NCBI GenBank assembly: GCA_021324755.1
Contig: JAJPIL010000008.1
Span: forward strand, 1-64,000
DNA length: 64,000 nt
DNA from: Pseudomonadota bacterium
Lineage (GTDB): Bacteria; Desulfobacterota; Binatia; Binatales; Binataceae
Direction of reading: 5' to 3'
The position numbers and the translations under genes are program-made. The notes under the pieces are model-generated. The model searched no databases and was not told where the DNA came from. It saw only the letters and a program-made list of their open reading frames with translations. This document shows positions 28,493 to 37,668 of the stretch, in pieces. Within the stretch, counting starts at the first letter, position 1, and every line of letters begins with the position of its first letter.

Positions 28493-28878
28493 CGTTCGAG
28501 AAGCTTTCTTGGCATTATGTCCCGGCACATAGTTGAACAACCTCATTGGACCCGTTCGGCCGCGATGCTTCGGGGGTCAGTTCGTCGGTGAGTCGTAAAG
28601 TTCAGGCATAGGCCGCAGCCACTGCGCGGCGCGGGTGTGACCTTTGGATTCTTGAGGATAATAGGCAATCGATTGAGTTTTGCCTAATTAATTGGCACGG
28701 TTGCAACGTAAGAATCAGAATGGTCGGAGAAAAGGCGGCCTTTCAGCAGCAGGCTTTTGGCGCGTTGCGTCTTGAGTTTGTAATTCAGACAGTTTGCGAG
28801 TCCATACTGCCTAGGAAAGGATCGTTGCTCGTTGTTCGGTCTCATTGAAGCTTTAGCGAACGAGGGAAAGTAGTTGCT
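28493..28878. other. intergenic region upstream of glyS
   Basis: About 385 bases with no supported gene. A TTGGCACGGTTGC string near 28690 looks like sigma-54 but the GG-GC spacing is three bases too short. No terminator with a clear U-tract was found. Confidence 0.35.
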
Positions 28879-30234
28879 GTGGCATCATCACGCGAAGAGC
28901 AAGTCGTCGCGACTGAAAGTAGCACGCAGGTAACGATGGAAAAGCTTGTCGCGTTGTGCAAACGGCGCGGCATAGTGTTTCCATCCAGCGAGATTTACGG
29001 TGGGCTGGGATCGACTTGGGACTACGGGCCGCTCGGTGTCGAGCTCAAGCGCAACATCAAGGAAGCTTGGTGGCGCGAGATGGTGCAGCGGCGGAGCGAT
29101 ATCGTTGGTCTGGACGCTGCCATTTTGATGCATCCGCGAACCTGGGAAGCCTCGGGTCATCTCCAGAACTTTACCGACCCACTGGTAGACTGCAAATCGT
29201 GCAAGCATCGGTTCCGCCCCGACCAGCTTGACGGCAAGCGCTGTCCCGAATGCGGCGGAGAGCTGACTGAGCCGCGCAGGTTTAACTTGATGTTCAAGAC
29301 TTTTATCGGCCCGGTCGAGGACAGTAGCCACACCATCTACCTTCGGCCTGAGACAGCGCAAGGTATCTTTGTGAACTTTTCCAACTTGCTCGATACGCAG
29401 CGACTGAAGCTTCCGTTTGGCGTGGCTCAGATAGGCAAGTCCTTTCGCAATGAGATAACGCCGGGCAATTTCATCTTTCGCACTCGCGAGTTCGAGCAAA
29501 TGGAAATGGAGTTTTTTATTCCTCCCGACCCGGCTCAGGAGGCTAGGTGGTTCGACTACTGGGTGGATAATCGCCTCAATTGGTACATCAAGTTCGGCAT
29601 CCGGCCAGAGAACCTTCGCTTACGTCCCCACGCTGCGGAAGAGCTGGCGCATTATTCGCGCGGGACCACAGACATCGAATATCGCTTCCCGTTCGGCTGG
29701 GGAGAGCTCGAAGGGATTGCCAAGCGCGGAAGTTATGACCTCGATCGCCATTCAGAGTTCAGCGGTAAAGACCTCAGTTACTTCGACGAGGAGACCAGAA
29801 CCCGCTACCGACCGTGGGTCGTAGAGCCTGCGGCAGGTGTCGACCGGGTGTTGTTGGCTTTCTTGTTAGACGCTTACAGCGAAGACGTGGTTGATGGCGA
29901 GCCACGGGTCGTATTGCGGCTCGATCCCCGTCTGGCACCGATCAAAGTTGCGGTTTTGCCGCTGCTTCGCAAAAGCGAGCAGGTGGAAAAGGCGCTCGCC
30001 GTGCGCAATATGTTACAGCCCTACTTCGTAACCGCTTACGACCAAGCGGGTTCGATTGGTCGGCGCTATCGCCGTCAAGACGAGATAGGTACGCCCTTTT
30101 GCGTAACCATTGATCATCAAACCATGGAAGACGATACCGTGACCTTGCGCGACCGCGATTCGACTGAGCAAGTGCGGCTTCCGATCGCGGCGCTGGTTAC
30201 TGAGCTGACGGAACGCATCGGCTGGCATCGCTAG
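28879..30234 (+). CDS. glyS: glycyl-tRNA synthetase, single-chain (alpha2) type
   Basis: A 451-aa class II GlyRS of the homodimeric type, not the alpha2beta2 type of E. coli. Seen: the N-terminal [27 protein letters not shown], a zinc finger with [10 protein letters not shown] and CPECGG, motif 2 [25 protein letters not shown], and a C-terminal anticodon-binding domain ending in [15 protein letters not shown]. Start GTG 28879 with GAGGGAAAG upstream. Confidence 0.96.
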   Translation: MASSREEQVVATESSTQVTMEKLVALCKRRGIVFPSSEIYGGLGSTWDYGPLGVELKRNIKEAWWREMVQRRSDIVGLDAAILMHPRTWEASGHLQNFTDPLVDCKSCKHRFRPDQLDGKRCPECGGELTEPRRFNLMFKTFIGPVEDSSHTIYLRPETAQGIFVNFSNLLDTQRLKLPFGVAQIGKSFRNEITPGNFIFRTREFEQMEMEFFIPPDPAQEARWFDYWVDNRLNWYIKFGIRPENLRLRPHAAEELAHYSRGTTDIEYRFPFGWGELEGIAKRGSYDLDRHSEFSGKDLSYFDEETRTRYRPWVVEPAAGVDRVLLAFLLDAYSEDVVDGEPRVVLRLDPRLAPIKVAVLPLLRKSEQVEKALAVRNMLQPYFVTAYDQAGSIGRRYRRQDEIGTPFCVTIDHQTMEDDTVTLRDRDSTEQVRLPIAALVTELTERIGWHR

Positions 30235-30501
30235 TCTCGTAGCCGCCACTTGACGGGGGCTTGTCGAACGTTACGGGAGCGGCTTGGGTTCAGCTAGATG
30301 GGTTCGCGGTCATCGAGTTCCATTTCTTCATACCCTCGTGTTATTCGAATCAAGTAGCTTTGGGCTCGATGAAACGGCGGGGCTTCAGTCTCGTATCTCG
30401 CCTCTTTTATCGCTCGACCACTAGCGTGTAAAAATCGATCAGCGATAGCCACGTATTCCATGTTCCAAAAATAATTTCCAAGCAGGAAGCGGAAGGACGA
30501 A

Positions 30502-33255
30502 ATGGCACGAGTTCATCCGGATATTTACTTTTTCGGTGGTGGGATTGCTGAAGGGCGCGCCAACATGCGCGAGCTTTTGGGTGGCAAAGGCGCGAACTTA
30601 GCCGAGATGGCTTCGCTCAAGCTGCCGGTGCCGCCAGGCTTCACCATATCGACCCGGGTCTGCACTTACTACTACCAGCATTCGGGAAAAGACCCCTACC
30701 CGCGCGGTCTTAGAGAGGGTGTGGCGAAAAGTTTAAAGCGCATCGAGAAAATCGTCGGCCGACGCTTTGGTGATCCGGACAATCCGCTGCTGGTGTCAGT
30801 ACGTTCGGGGGCGAGAGTTTCGATGCCGGGTATGATGGACACCGTGTTGAACCTCGGCCTCAATGACTCAACCGTGGAGGGGCTTGCTCGCATCACGAAC
30901 AACCCTCGCTTCGCCTACGACTCGTACCGGCGCTTCTGCCAGATGTACGGTAGCGTCGTACTGCAGCTCAAACCCACAAACCCGCACGAACCTGACCCTT
31001 TTGAGGAAATCATCGACCGTAAAAAGGCCGCCCGCGGGGTTACTCAGGACGTCGAGCTTACGACCGAGGATTTGAAGGAACTGGTAAACGAGTTCCGCCA
31101 GCTCATCCGTGAGCGCACGGGTCACGACTTGCCGCAGGATCCGCACGAGCAGCTTTGGGCTGCGATCGGCGCCGTTTTCCGGTCATGGCGAAACGAGCGA
31201 GCGATCGTATATCGCAAAATACACGGTATCCCTGAAGACTGGGGCACGGCCGTAACCGTTCAATCGATGGTCTTCGGCAATCTCGGCGACGATTGTGCTA
31301 CCGGAGTTGCGTTCACTCGCGACCCTGCGACGGGCGAAAAAGGAATTTACGGCGAGTATCTTGTCAATGCCCAGGGCGAGGACGTAGTCGCCGGAGTGCG
31401 TACGCCCAACCAGATCAGTCTTAAGGCGGGTCGCCGGTGGGCAGAGCGTAACGGGATAAGCGAAGAAGAGCGGCGCGCTCGCTACCGGACGTTGGAAGAA
31501 GCGTTTCCCGACCTATACCGCGAACTTGTCCGGATCGGCCAGACTCTTGAAAAGCATTTCCGTGACATGCAGGACATCGAATTCACGATCGAGCGCAAAA
31601 AGCTCTACATCCTGCAAACGCGAAATGGTAAGCGAAGCGCCGAAGCCGCGATTCGTATCGCAGTGGATATGGTTGGTGAGCGGTTGATTGACCGCCGCAC
31701 GGCGCTTATGCGAGTCGAGCCAGACCAGCTCGATCAGCTGCTTCATCCGCGACTCGATCCGCAAGCGAAAAAGGAGGTGCTGGCGCGCGGCTTGCCAGCC
31801 TCGCCTGGCGCCGCGACCGGAGAAATAGTTTTCTCGGCCGAAGAGGCACTTGCTGCGGCCAAGGAGTCGCGCCCGGTAATTTTGGTGCGGGTCGAAACGT
31901 CCCCAGAAGATATTCATGGGATGCAAGTTGCGCAGGGCGTTTTGACCGCTCGTGGCGGAATGACAAGCCATGCCGCGGTGGTCGCCCGCGGGATGGGGAA
32001 ATGTTGCGTTGTCGGCTGCGGCGAGCTCGTCATCGATGCGGCAGAGGGGCTGCTGTCGGTGAACGGTAGAACATTTCATCGCGGCGATTACCTTACGCTT
32101 GACGGCTCGACTGGGGAGGTGATAGCTGGCAAAGTGCCTACCATCGAGCCTACCATGTCGCCAGCCTTCAAGAAATTCATGGGGTGGGCAGACCAGGAGC
32201 GACGACTAAAAGTTCGCGCCAACGCCGATACGCCGCACGACGCCAAAATCGCTCGTGATTTCGGCGCCGAGGGAATCGGACTTTGCCGCACCGAGCACAT
32301 GTTCTTTGGCGAAGGCCGAATCGACGCTTTGCGCGAAACAATAATCTCCGAGACGCCCGAGCAACGCGCCGAGGCGCTCAAGAAAATAAAACCGTTTCAG
32401 CGCCAGGACTTCATAGAGATCTTGCGCGCGATGAATGGGCTGCCGGTCACCGTGCGTCTACTCGATCCTCCGCTGCACGAATTTTTGCCTAAGACCGAGG
32501 GTGAGTTGCGCGACCTTGCCAGCAAAATGGGCGTTTCTTATGAGCGTTTAAAGCAAGTCTGCGACAGTCTGTACGAGTTTAACCCGATGCTGGGTCTGCG
32601 GGGCTCGCGTCTGGGAATAACTGACCCGGATATTTACAAGACGCAAGTGGAGGCGTTGTTCGAGGCTGCGATTGAGCTGCGCAAAAGCGGCGTGAAGAGC
32701 CAGGTAGAAATAATGTTGCCTTTGATCGGCGACCGCAAAGAGCTTGAGATTTTGGCCGCGCAAATCCACGACATCGCCCGCGAGGTGCTCAACAGTAATG
32801 GCGCGAAGATCAATTATACGATTGGCACCATGGTCGAAGTGCCGCGCGCTTGCGTTTTGGCCGACGAGATCGCGCAAGTGGCGGAGTTCTTCTCGTTCGG
32901 GACTAATGACCTTACTCAGATGACCTACGGTATCTCACGCGATGATGCGGGTAAGTTTCTCAAAGCTTATCTTGATCGAGGAATATACCCGCACGACCCG
33001 TTCGCCCATCTCGATCCGAAAGGAGTGGGCGGCTTGATGGCGATGGCGATCGAGCGGGGCCGCAAGGCAAACAAGAAGCTTAAGTTAGGCATTTGTGGTG
33101 AGCACGGGGGCGACCCGGCAAGCGTCAAGCTATGCCATCGTCTGGGTCTTGATTACGTGTCTTGCTCGCCCTACCGCGTACCTGCGGCCCGCTTGGCGGC
33201 GGCGCAGGCAGCGATCGAAGAACGGCAAAAGGGTGCCGCGTTCAAGGACGTTTGA
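30502..33255 (+). CDS. ppdK: pyruvate, phosphate dikinase
   Basis: PPDK interconverts pyruvate + ATP + Pi and PEP + AMP + PPi. The 917-aa protein has the N-terminal ATP-grasp domain (GGKGANLAEMASL, VRSGARVSMPGMMDTVLNLG), the phosphohistidine swivel domain with GGMTSHAAVVARGMGK, and the PEP/pyruvate TIM barrel with GICGEHGGDP containing the catalytic Cys. GGAAGGACGAA precedes the ATG. It stands alone, and can serve gluconeogenesis or PPi-linked glycolysis. Confidence 0.98.
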   Translation: MARVHPDIYFFGGGIAEGRANMRELLGGKGANLAEMASLKLPVPPGFTISTRVCTYYYQHSGKDPYPRGLREGVAKSLKRIEKIVGRRFGDPDNPLLVSVRSGARVSMPGMMDTVLNLGLNDSTVEGLARITNNPRFAYDSYRRFCQMYGSVVLQLKPTNPHEPDPFEEIIDRKKAARGVTQDVELTTEDLKELVNEFRQLIRERTGHDLPQDPHEQLWAAIGAVFRSWRNERAIVYRKIHGIPEDWGTAVTVQSMVFGNLGDDCATGVAFTRDPATGEKGIYGEYLVNAQGEDVVAGVRTPNQISLKAGRRWAERNGISEEERRARYRTLEEAFPDLYRELVRIGQTLEKHFRDMQDIEFTIERKKLYILQTRNGKRSAEAAIRIAVDMVGERLIDRRTALMRVEPDQLDQLLHPRLDPQAKKEVLARGLPASPGAATGEIVFSAEEALAAAKESRPVILVRVETSPEDIHGMQVAQGVLTARGGMTSHAAVVARGMGKCCVVGCGELVIDAAEGLLSVNGRTFHRGDYLTLDGSTGEVIAGKVPTIEPTMSPAFKKFMGWADQERRLKVRANADTPHDAKIARDFGAEGIGLCRTEHMFFGEGRIDALRETIISETPEQRAEALKKIKPFQRQDFIEILRAMNGLPVTVRLLDPPLHEFLPKTEGELRDLASKMGVSYERLKQVCDSLYEFNPMLGLRGSRLGITDPDIYKTQVEALFEAAIELRKSGVKSQVEIMLPLIGDRKELEILAAQIHDIAREVLNSNGAKINYTIGTMVEVPRACVLADEIAQVAEFFSFGTNDLTQMTYGISRDDAGKFLKAYLDRGIYPHDPFAHLDPKGVGGLMAMAIERGRKANKKLKLGICGEHGGDPASVKLCHRLGLDYVSCSPYRVPAARLAAAQAAIEERQKGAAFKDV

Positions 33256-33340
33256 ACAGCGGCTCGTTTGAGGATGGCGCTCCTTACGCGTGCAGTCGGG
33301 GGTTTGACGCCTGTCTGTCGAGCTTTTGTGTTGTTCGGGC

Positions 33341-33360
33341 GCACAAGCTGCAGCTTGTGC
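33341..33360. repeat. 20-base perfect palindrome after ppdK
   Basis: GCACAAGCTG and its exact reverse complement CAGCTTGTGC are directly abutted between the converging ppdK and HtrA-like genes. It could be a bidirectional terminator hairpin, though no T-run follows on either side, or a protein-binding site. Confidence 0.5.
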
Positions 33361-33428
33361 GAGCAATCTCGCGAAGATTAATTCGTTTGCGAGCGTGAGT
33401 AAGGCGATGGGCAGGTGCTCAACGGCGC

Positions 33429-34331
33429 CTAGCCAAAGTAGTCTTCGATTCGGATGCCCTTGAGCTTGAGCGTCTCGACTTTGTTGTCGCGAAACACCTT
33501 GAAGCTCACGGGCTCGCCCGGCTGATGCGCTCTGAGGGCCTGATATAGGGCGCGCCGGTCATTGACCTCCTGGTCGTCGATCGCGAGAATGACGTCTCCT
33601 TGTTTAAGGCCGGCTTTGTCGGCAGGGCCACCCGGCAGCAGCCCAGCTACTACTATGTGCTCGCGCAAAACGTAGGAAAGAAGACCGAACCAGGCCCATG
33701 GCCGTACGCTGACGCGCCGGCCATGAGCCAACAACTCGTCGCGCGCCTCAATAAACAGCTCGGTCGGTATTGCTAGCAATGAACGACCAACTTCGGTCAT
33801 GCTGAGATACGCGACGCCGATTACTTCGCCTTTGGCGTTAAAAAGCGGAGCCCCGCCGAAACCGAAGTTCATCGCTGAGCTGATGATGCATCGGTCGAGC
33901 ATGAACTCCCACAGCGCGTCGAACGGGCCAATGTAGCTTATGATGCCCGAATCGGCCCGACGCGATTCATCGCCTGTGCTCGTCACAGTGAAAACGTCCT
34001 GACCCGCCACACATTCCTTGGAAGAAGCCACCTGAGCGGCGGGGAGACCGCTGGCTTCGACTTTTACCAGTGCAAGATTGGACAGAAAATCTTGCGCGAC
34101 GATCCGCCCGTCGTACTGTCTGCTGTCACTTAAGGTAACGATTAACGAGCGCGCCCCCATCACCACGTAGTTAACCGTAAGAATCAAGCCGTCTTCGCTG
34201 ATCAAAGTGCCGGTGCCTCTCCGGTCGCTACCTAGACCGACCGCAACCGAAGGATGGTCCTGCGGAACGCTTGCGTGAATCCCTACGACCGAGGCGGTAG
34301 CTCGTTCAAGCAAGCGGACAGCAGCGTTCAC
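33429..34331 (-). CDS. HtrA-like trypsin-fold/PDZ protein, catalytic triad lost
   Basis: A 300-aa protein with a trypsin-like domain (about residues 10-185) and one PDZ domain (about 205-290, AGLLPGGPADKAGLKQGDVILAIDD). Against HtrA, the triad positions are replaced: His to Y55 (TVNYVV for TNNHVV), Asp to N85 (SNLALVKV for SDLAVLKI), and Ser to G159 (GFGGAPL for GNSGGPL). There is no signal peptide or membrane anchor at the start, unlike most HtrA proteins. It is probably a pseudoprotease acting as a peptide-binding scaffold or chaperone, in the cytoplasm unless an upstream start exists. Confidence 0.85.
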   Translation of the reverse strand: MNAAVRLLERATASVVGIHASVPQDHPSVAVGLGSDRRGTGTLISEDGLILTVNYVVMGARSLIVTLSDSRQYDGRIVAQDFLSNLALVKVEASGLPAAQVASSKECVAGQDVFTVTSTGDESRRADSGIISYIGPFDALWEFMLDRCIISSAMNFGFGGAPLFNAKGEVIGVAYLSMTEVGRSLLAIPTELFIEARDELLAHGRRVSVRPWAWFGLLSYVLREHIVVAGLLPGGPADKAGLKQGDVILAIDDQEVNDRRALYQALRAHQPGEPVSFKVFRDNKVETLKLKGIRIEDYFG

Positions 34332-34530
34332 TTCCCCATGCCTCCCAGAATGGTTTGCCTAAAGACTACGGTGTACAGGCGCGTATGCGCTACCTCAAAC
34401 CTGCGTCCAATCCGGCTGTTAAATGCCGCGCAAGCTTCTCAGCGTACTTTCCATGAGACCCCATGCAATACCTTCCGGTAGCCGGGCCGCATGACTGACG
34501 TCAACGCATTCCTGTGTTCGAAGGCGGTGC

Positions 34531-34956
34531 CTACTTGTCGGCGGAATTTCGCTTGTCGACCCCGCGCGATTGATTTTGAGCGGCACCGACTCGTATTTTC
34601 ACCAGTTGAAGCGCCGAGCCCAGATCCAGGTCGCTGTATTTGCGGTCTGAGTAAAACTGGTCGAGTTGTGCCACCAAGTCCTCAGGACGCACGTCCCCGA
34701 TACTCAGTTCGCGCGAGACTTGGCGGATGATCTTCTCAGCGCTCTTCCAGCGAAAAAGTTGCGCCGCGATTTCCAGATTTTCAAGCTTGGTTACGCTTAT
34801 TTTCATGGCGTCCGCATATCCCGTAACGTAACCTCGCTTGGCCGAAGAATCGAGCGCCGACCAAAACGTGCCGTTATGAGAAAGGTCTTCAGTCGCGTAA
34901 CTAAGTCCACAACTCAACACAAAGCCCAACAAAACCCCGGCAGCGAATCTTTTCAT
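34531..34956 (-). CDS. secreted protein of unknown function
   Basis: A 141-aa protein with a clear Sec signal peptide (MKRFAAGVLLGFVLSCGLSYA, cleavage likely after SYA). The mature part is helical, with a WSALDSSAKRGYVTGYADAM segment and an FYSDRKYSDLDLGSALQLV segment, a pattern seen in small periplasmic proteins of unknown role. There is a Cys in the hydrophobic core but no good lipobox. The HtrA-like gene lies 200 bases downstream on the same strand; a functional link is only possible. Confidence 0.7.
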   Translation of the reverse strand: MKRFAAGVLLGFVLSCGLSYATEDLSHNGTFWSALDSSAKRGYVTGYADAMKISVTKLENLEIAAQLFRWKSAEKIIRQVSRELSIGDVRPEDLVAQLDQFYSDRKYSDLDLGSALQLVKIRVGAAQNQSRGVDKRNSADK

Positions 34957-35163
34957 CTCTTAAAATGACCTACCAATGGTCTTCCATCTCGTTCAGCTAG
35001 CACAAGTAAGGTTCTCTGGTAAAGCTTAAGCGGCGAACAAAGGCACAAGGCTTCGGGCGACTGTGCGCTACTAACTGAGAAGACGCGTGAGTAATTTCGC
35101 TTGCTAGGCTAAAGTATTTTTTGTGCGGGAGTTGAGACGTTTATTCGCCCGGAGATTTTCGCC

Positions 35164-36240
35164 GTGAAGCTTTACCAGCGGGTGCTCGAGTTCCTAAAGA
35201 GTCCGCAAGCTGATAAGTTCGAACCGCTTGCGCTCGAAGTCTTTAGCCATCAGTTCTCTTCGCTTGCGCCTTATCGCGAGTTTTGTACAAGCTTAGGCTT
35301 AACCCCTGAAAATGTACATACAATACATGAAATTCCTGCTGTTAGCACTGCGGCTTTCAAGTACCTCGAGTTGCGCGTTGGCCCCCCCGAGCGCGTTTTT
35401 GTGACCAGTGGGACGAGTCGCGGCAAAGAGCGAAGAGGTCGCCATTTCATGCCCTGTCTCGAGCTATATAAAACGTCAGCCTTGATGAATCTGCGCCGGA
35501 TGCTTTTCCCTGACGGCCTAAGACTCCGAATGCTTGCTTTGCATCCCACTGCCGAGCTCATGCCTGAATCGTCGCTCAGCCAGATGATTTCCTGGTGCAT
35601 CGAGAAGTTCGGCCAGGCTCCCAGTATCTGCGCAGCCACGCGCACGGAGATAGACCTCGACCGAGCGCGCGCATTTCTCGAAGATTGCGTTGCAAGCCAG
35701 CAACCGGTGTGTCTGCTGGGCACGACGGCAGCGCTACGTTTGCTCGTCGAAAGTCTTCGCGATACGAGCTCGCCCTTAAGCTTGCCGCAAGGTTCGAGAA
35801 TTATGGACACTGGCGGTGCCAAGGGGCAAGCGAATCCGATTGACAGCCGGGATTTCATCGAATTATGTCGCCGCTGGCTAGGAGTCGACCCCGACAGGGT
35901 TATCAATGAGTACGGGATGACGGAAATGTCGTCGCAGCTTTATGATGCGACAGCGTTCAACGTCGCCGGATTGGAGGCCGGTACGCGTCGTCGCTTGAAG
36001 CTGCCGCCTCCGTGGCTGCACGTTTCTGCTGTCGACCCAGTAACCCTAAAACCCATGCCCGAGGGTGAACCCGGTCTTCTCAAGTTTTTTGACCTAGCGA
36101 ATGCTGCTTCGGTGAGCGCGCTTTTGACAGAGGACATAGGCTTTGTCGAATGCGGCTACGTTCAAATTCTTGGTCGCGCGACCCTAAGCGAGCCCCGCGG
36201 ATGTGCTTTGAGCGTCGCAAGCCTAGCTGCGAACACGTAG
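35164..36240 (+). CDS. LuxE-family acyl-protein synthetase
   Basis: A 358-aa protein of the LuxE family (PF04443), which activates fatty acids as acyl-AMP and transfers the acyl group to a cysteine for delivery to LuxC. The ANL-type nucleotide loop is seen as FVTSGTSRGKERRGRH, a NEYGMTEMSSQ adenylate motif near residue 248, and the C-terminal EPRGCALS whose Cys matches the acyl-accepting Cys of LuxE. Start GTG 35164 has GGAG nine bases upstream. First of three genes with luxC-like and aminotransferase genes. No luxA/luxB is in the window. Confidence 0.88.
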   Translation: MKLYQRVLEFLKSPQADKFEPLALEVFSHQFSSLAPYREFCTSLGLTPENVHTIHEIPAVSTAAFKYLELRVGPPERVFVTSGTSRGKERRGRHFMPCLELYKTSALMNLRRMLFPDGLRLRMLALHPTAELMPESSLSQMISWCIEKFGQAPSICAATRTEIDLDRARAFLEDCVASQQPVCLLGTTAALRLLVESLRDTSSPLSLPQGSRIMDTGGAKGQANPIDSRDFIELCRRWLGVDPDRVINEYGMTEMSSQLYDATAFNVAGLEAGTRRRLKLPPPWLHVSAVDPVTLKPMPEGEPGLLKFFDLANAASVSALLTEDIGFVECGYVQILGRATLSEPRGCALSVASLAANT

Positions 36241-36308
36241 GATAAAGAGATTAAGCAGGTGTCCCGAACGGTTCGAAACCTACCCCGGACAAGGTTCAAA
36301 TATTCGGA

Positions 36309-36347
36309 CGCAAGTGGCTGCTAAGCGGACAGAAGTCCACACTTGCG
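36309..36347. repeat. inverted repeat between luxE-like and luxC-like genes
   Basis: CGCAAGTG (36309-36316) and CACTTGCG (36340-36347) form an 8-base stem in the 120-base gap just before the luxC-like start. It could act as an mRNA processing or translation-control hairpin, or an operator. No U-tract follows, so termination is unlikely. Confidence 0.4.
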
Positions 36348-36360
36348 AAGACCTTATTAG

Positions 36361-37668
36361 ATGTCTGACCGTCCTGCAGATTTAGCTAAGAGCTTCGTTC
36401 CCTCGGTTTTGAGCCCATCCCTAGGCGCTTCGCGCTCTGTTAACCAGGCCATTAGCGCCTCAATGCTATTGCAGTTGCTCGAGGCTCTAAGAAGCACTTC
36501 GTCTTGCCCGGTAGAACCGAATTCAGTTGCTGCAGCCATAGCTGAGGCTTGCAGATTGTGGTCTGACACGCAGTATGATCGGCGCCGTCGCGTTATCGAA
36601 GCGGTCTGCGAAAAATGGGGGGTAAGCGTTCAAGTTCTTGATGAGTCGTTAGGCGCTTTACTTAAACCTTTCGAGCCTGCTGCGCTCCGGTCGTTAGCAG
36701 CAAAAGCTCCAAAGGCGCGGCTTTTGCTTGGAATTATTGCGCCGGGCAATGTCGTAGGAGCGGGACTTCACGAGATTGTTCAGGGGCTGGTTGCGGGCGC
36801 TTCGCTTGCGGTGAAAACCTCCTCTTCTGAACCGTTCTTTTTTCCCCAGTTCGTTCGCACTGTGGTTGAACTCGAACCGTCGCTCGGCAAAAAGATCGCG
36901 GTGCTTAATTGGGGGCGTGAGCAACGGGGATTGACCGAAACGTTGCTCCGTACGTGCAATACGGTTGCGGCTTTTGGCGAAGACACAACTATCGAAGCTT
37001 TGGTCAGCGCTCCGGATCTTCTGCCCTTTGGGACTCGGTTCAGTGGGGCCCTGATAGCGTTAGGCGATAGTTATGAGCTCCGAGCGCACCGGTTAGAGGC
37101 GCTCGCGCGAGCACTTGCGCGCGACGTTGTCTTGTTCGAACAACGTGGCTGTCTGTCGCCCCATCATGTGTTCGTCCAGAGTCGAAATGAACAGGAGGCC
37201 AGGGACTTTGCGTCACTGCTGGCTCGGATGCTCGACGAGCTTCAGCAAAGTTTGCCGGCACCAAAAAGGTTCGATCTCGACGGTGCTGCCGCCGTGCGCG
37301 CTATCCGTGAGGAGACTAGATGGCGCAAACTAGGTGGGGAGCCGGTCGAGTTGTGGGAAGGAGCTAGCTTCGCCTACACAGTTGTCTTTGACCGCGACTC
37401 GGCTTTTCGCATCTCGCCGCAGCATCGCACGGTGTACGTATCGTTTTTGCCAGAAATTTCACAACTAGACGTACGCCTAGCGCACGTAGCTGGCAGACTC
37501 GAGGCTTTCGCCTTGTGGGTACCCGAGTCGCTGAGCGAGAAGGTGAAATCGAAGCTCAGGGCCCACGGAGTGTCGTATTTTTGCGAGCCAGGTCAGATGC
37601 AGTCGCCTCCGGTCGAGTGGCCGCATGGAGGTGGCCAGCTTCTAAAGCGGCTTGGTTATTCCCCATGA
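36361..37668 (+). CDS. LuxC-family acyl-CoA/acyl-protein reductase
   Basis: A 435-aa protein of the LuxC family (PF05893), an aldehyde-dehydrogenase-fold NADPH enzyme reducing activated acyl groups to aldehydes. Seen: LLGIIAPGNVVGAGLHEIVQGLVAGASLAVKTSS (cofactor-binding region) and the active-site cysteine in FEQRGCLSPHHVFV. The ATG start has no good ribosome-binding site. The stop shares ATGA with the aminotransferase start, so those two are coupled. Following LuxE-like, it would receive the acyl group and release a fatty aldehyde; chain length is unknown. Confidence 0.88.
   Translation: MSDRPADLAKSFVPSVLSPSLGASRSVNQAISASMLLQLLEALRSTSSCPVEPNSVAAAIAEACRLWSDTQYDRRRRVIEAVCEKWGVSVQVLDESLGALLKPFEPAALRSLAAKAPKARLLLGIIAPGNVVGAGLHEIVQGLVAGASLAVKTSSSEPFFFPQFVRTVVELEPSLGKKIAVLNWGREQRGLTETLLRTCNTVAAFGEDTTIEALVSAPDLLPFGTRFSGALIALGDSYELRAHRLEALARALARDVVLFEQRGCLSPHHVFVQSRNEQEARDFASLLARMLDELQQSLPAPKRFDLDGAAAVRAIREETRWRKLGGEPVELWEGASFAYTVVFDRDSAFRISPQHRTVYVSFLPEISQLDVRLAHVAGRLEAFALWVPESLSEKVKSKLRAHGVSYFCEPGQMQSPPVEWPHGGGQLLKRLGYSP

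Noticed and set aside
28684-28705. Second sigma-54-like element (TTGGCACGGTTGC)
   Set aside because: GG-to-GC spacing is 7 bases instead of 10, so it would not bind sigma-54.
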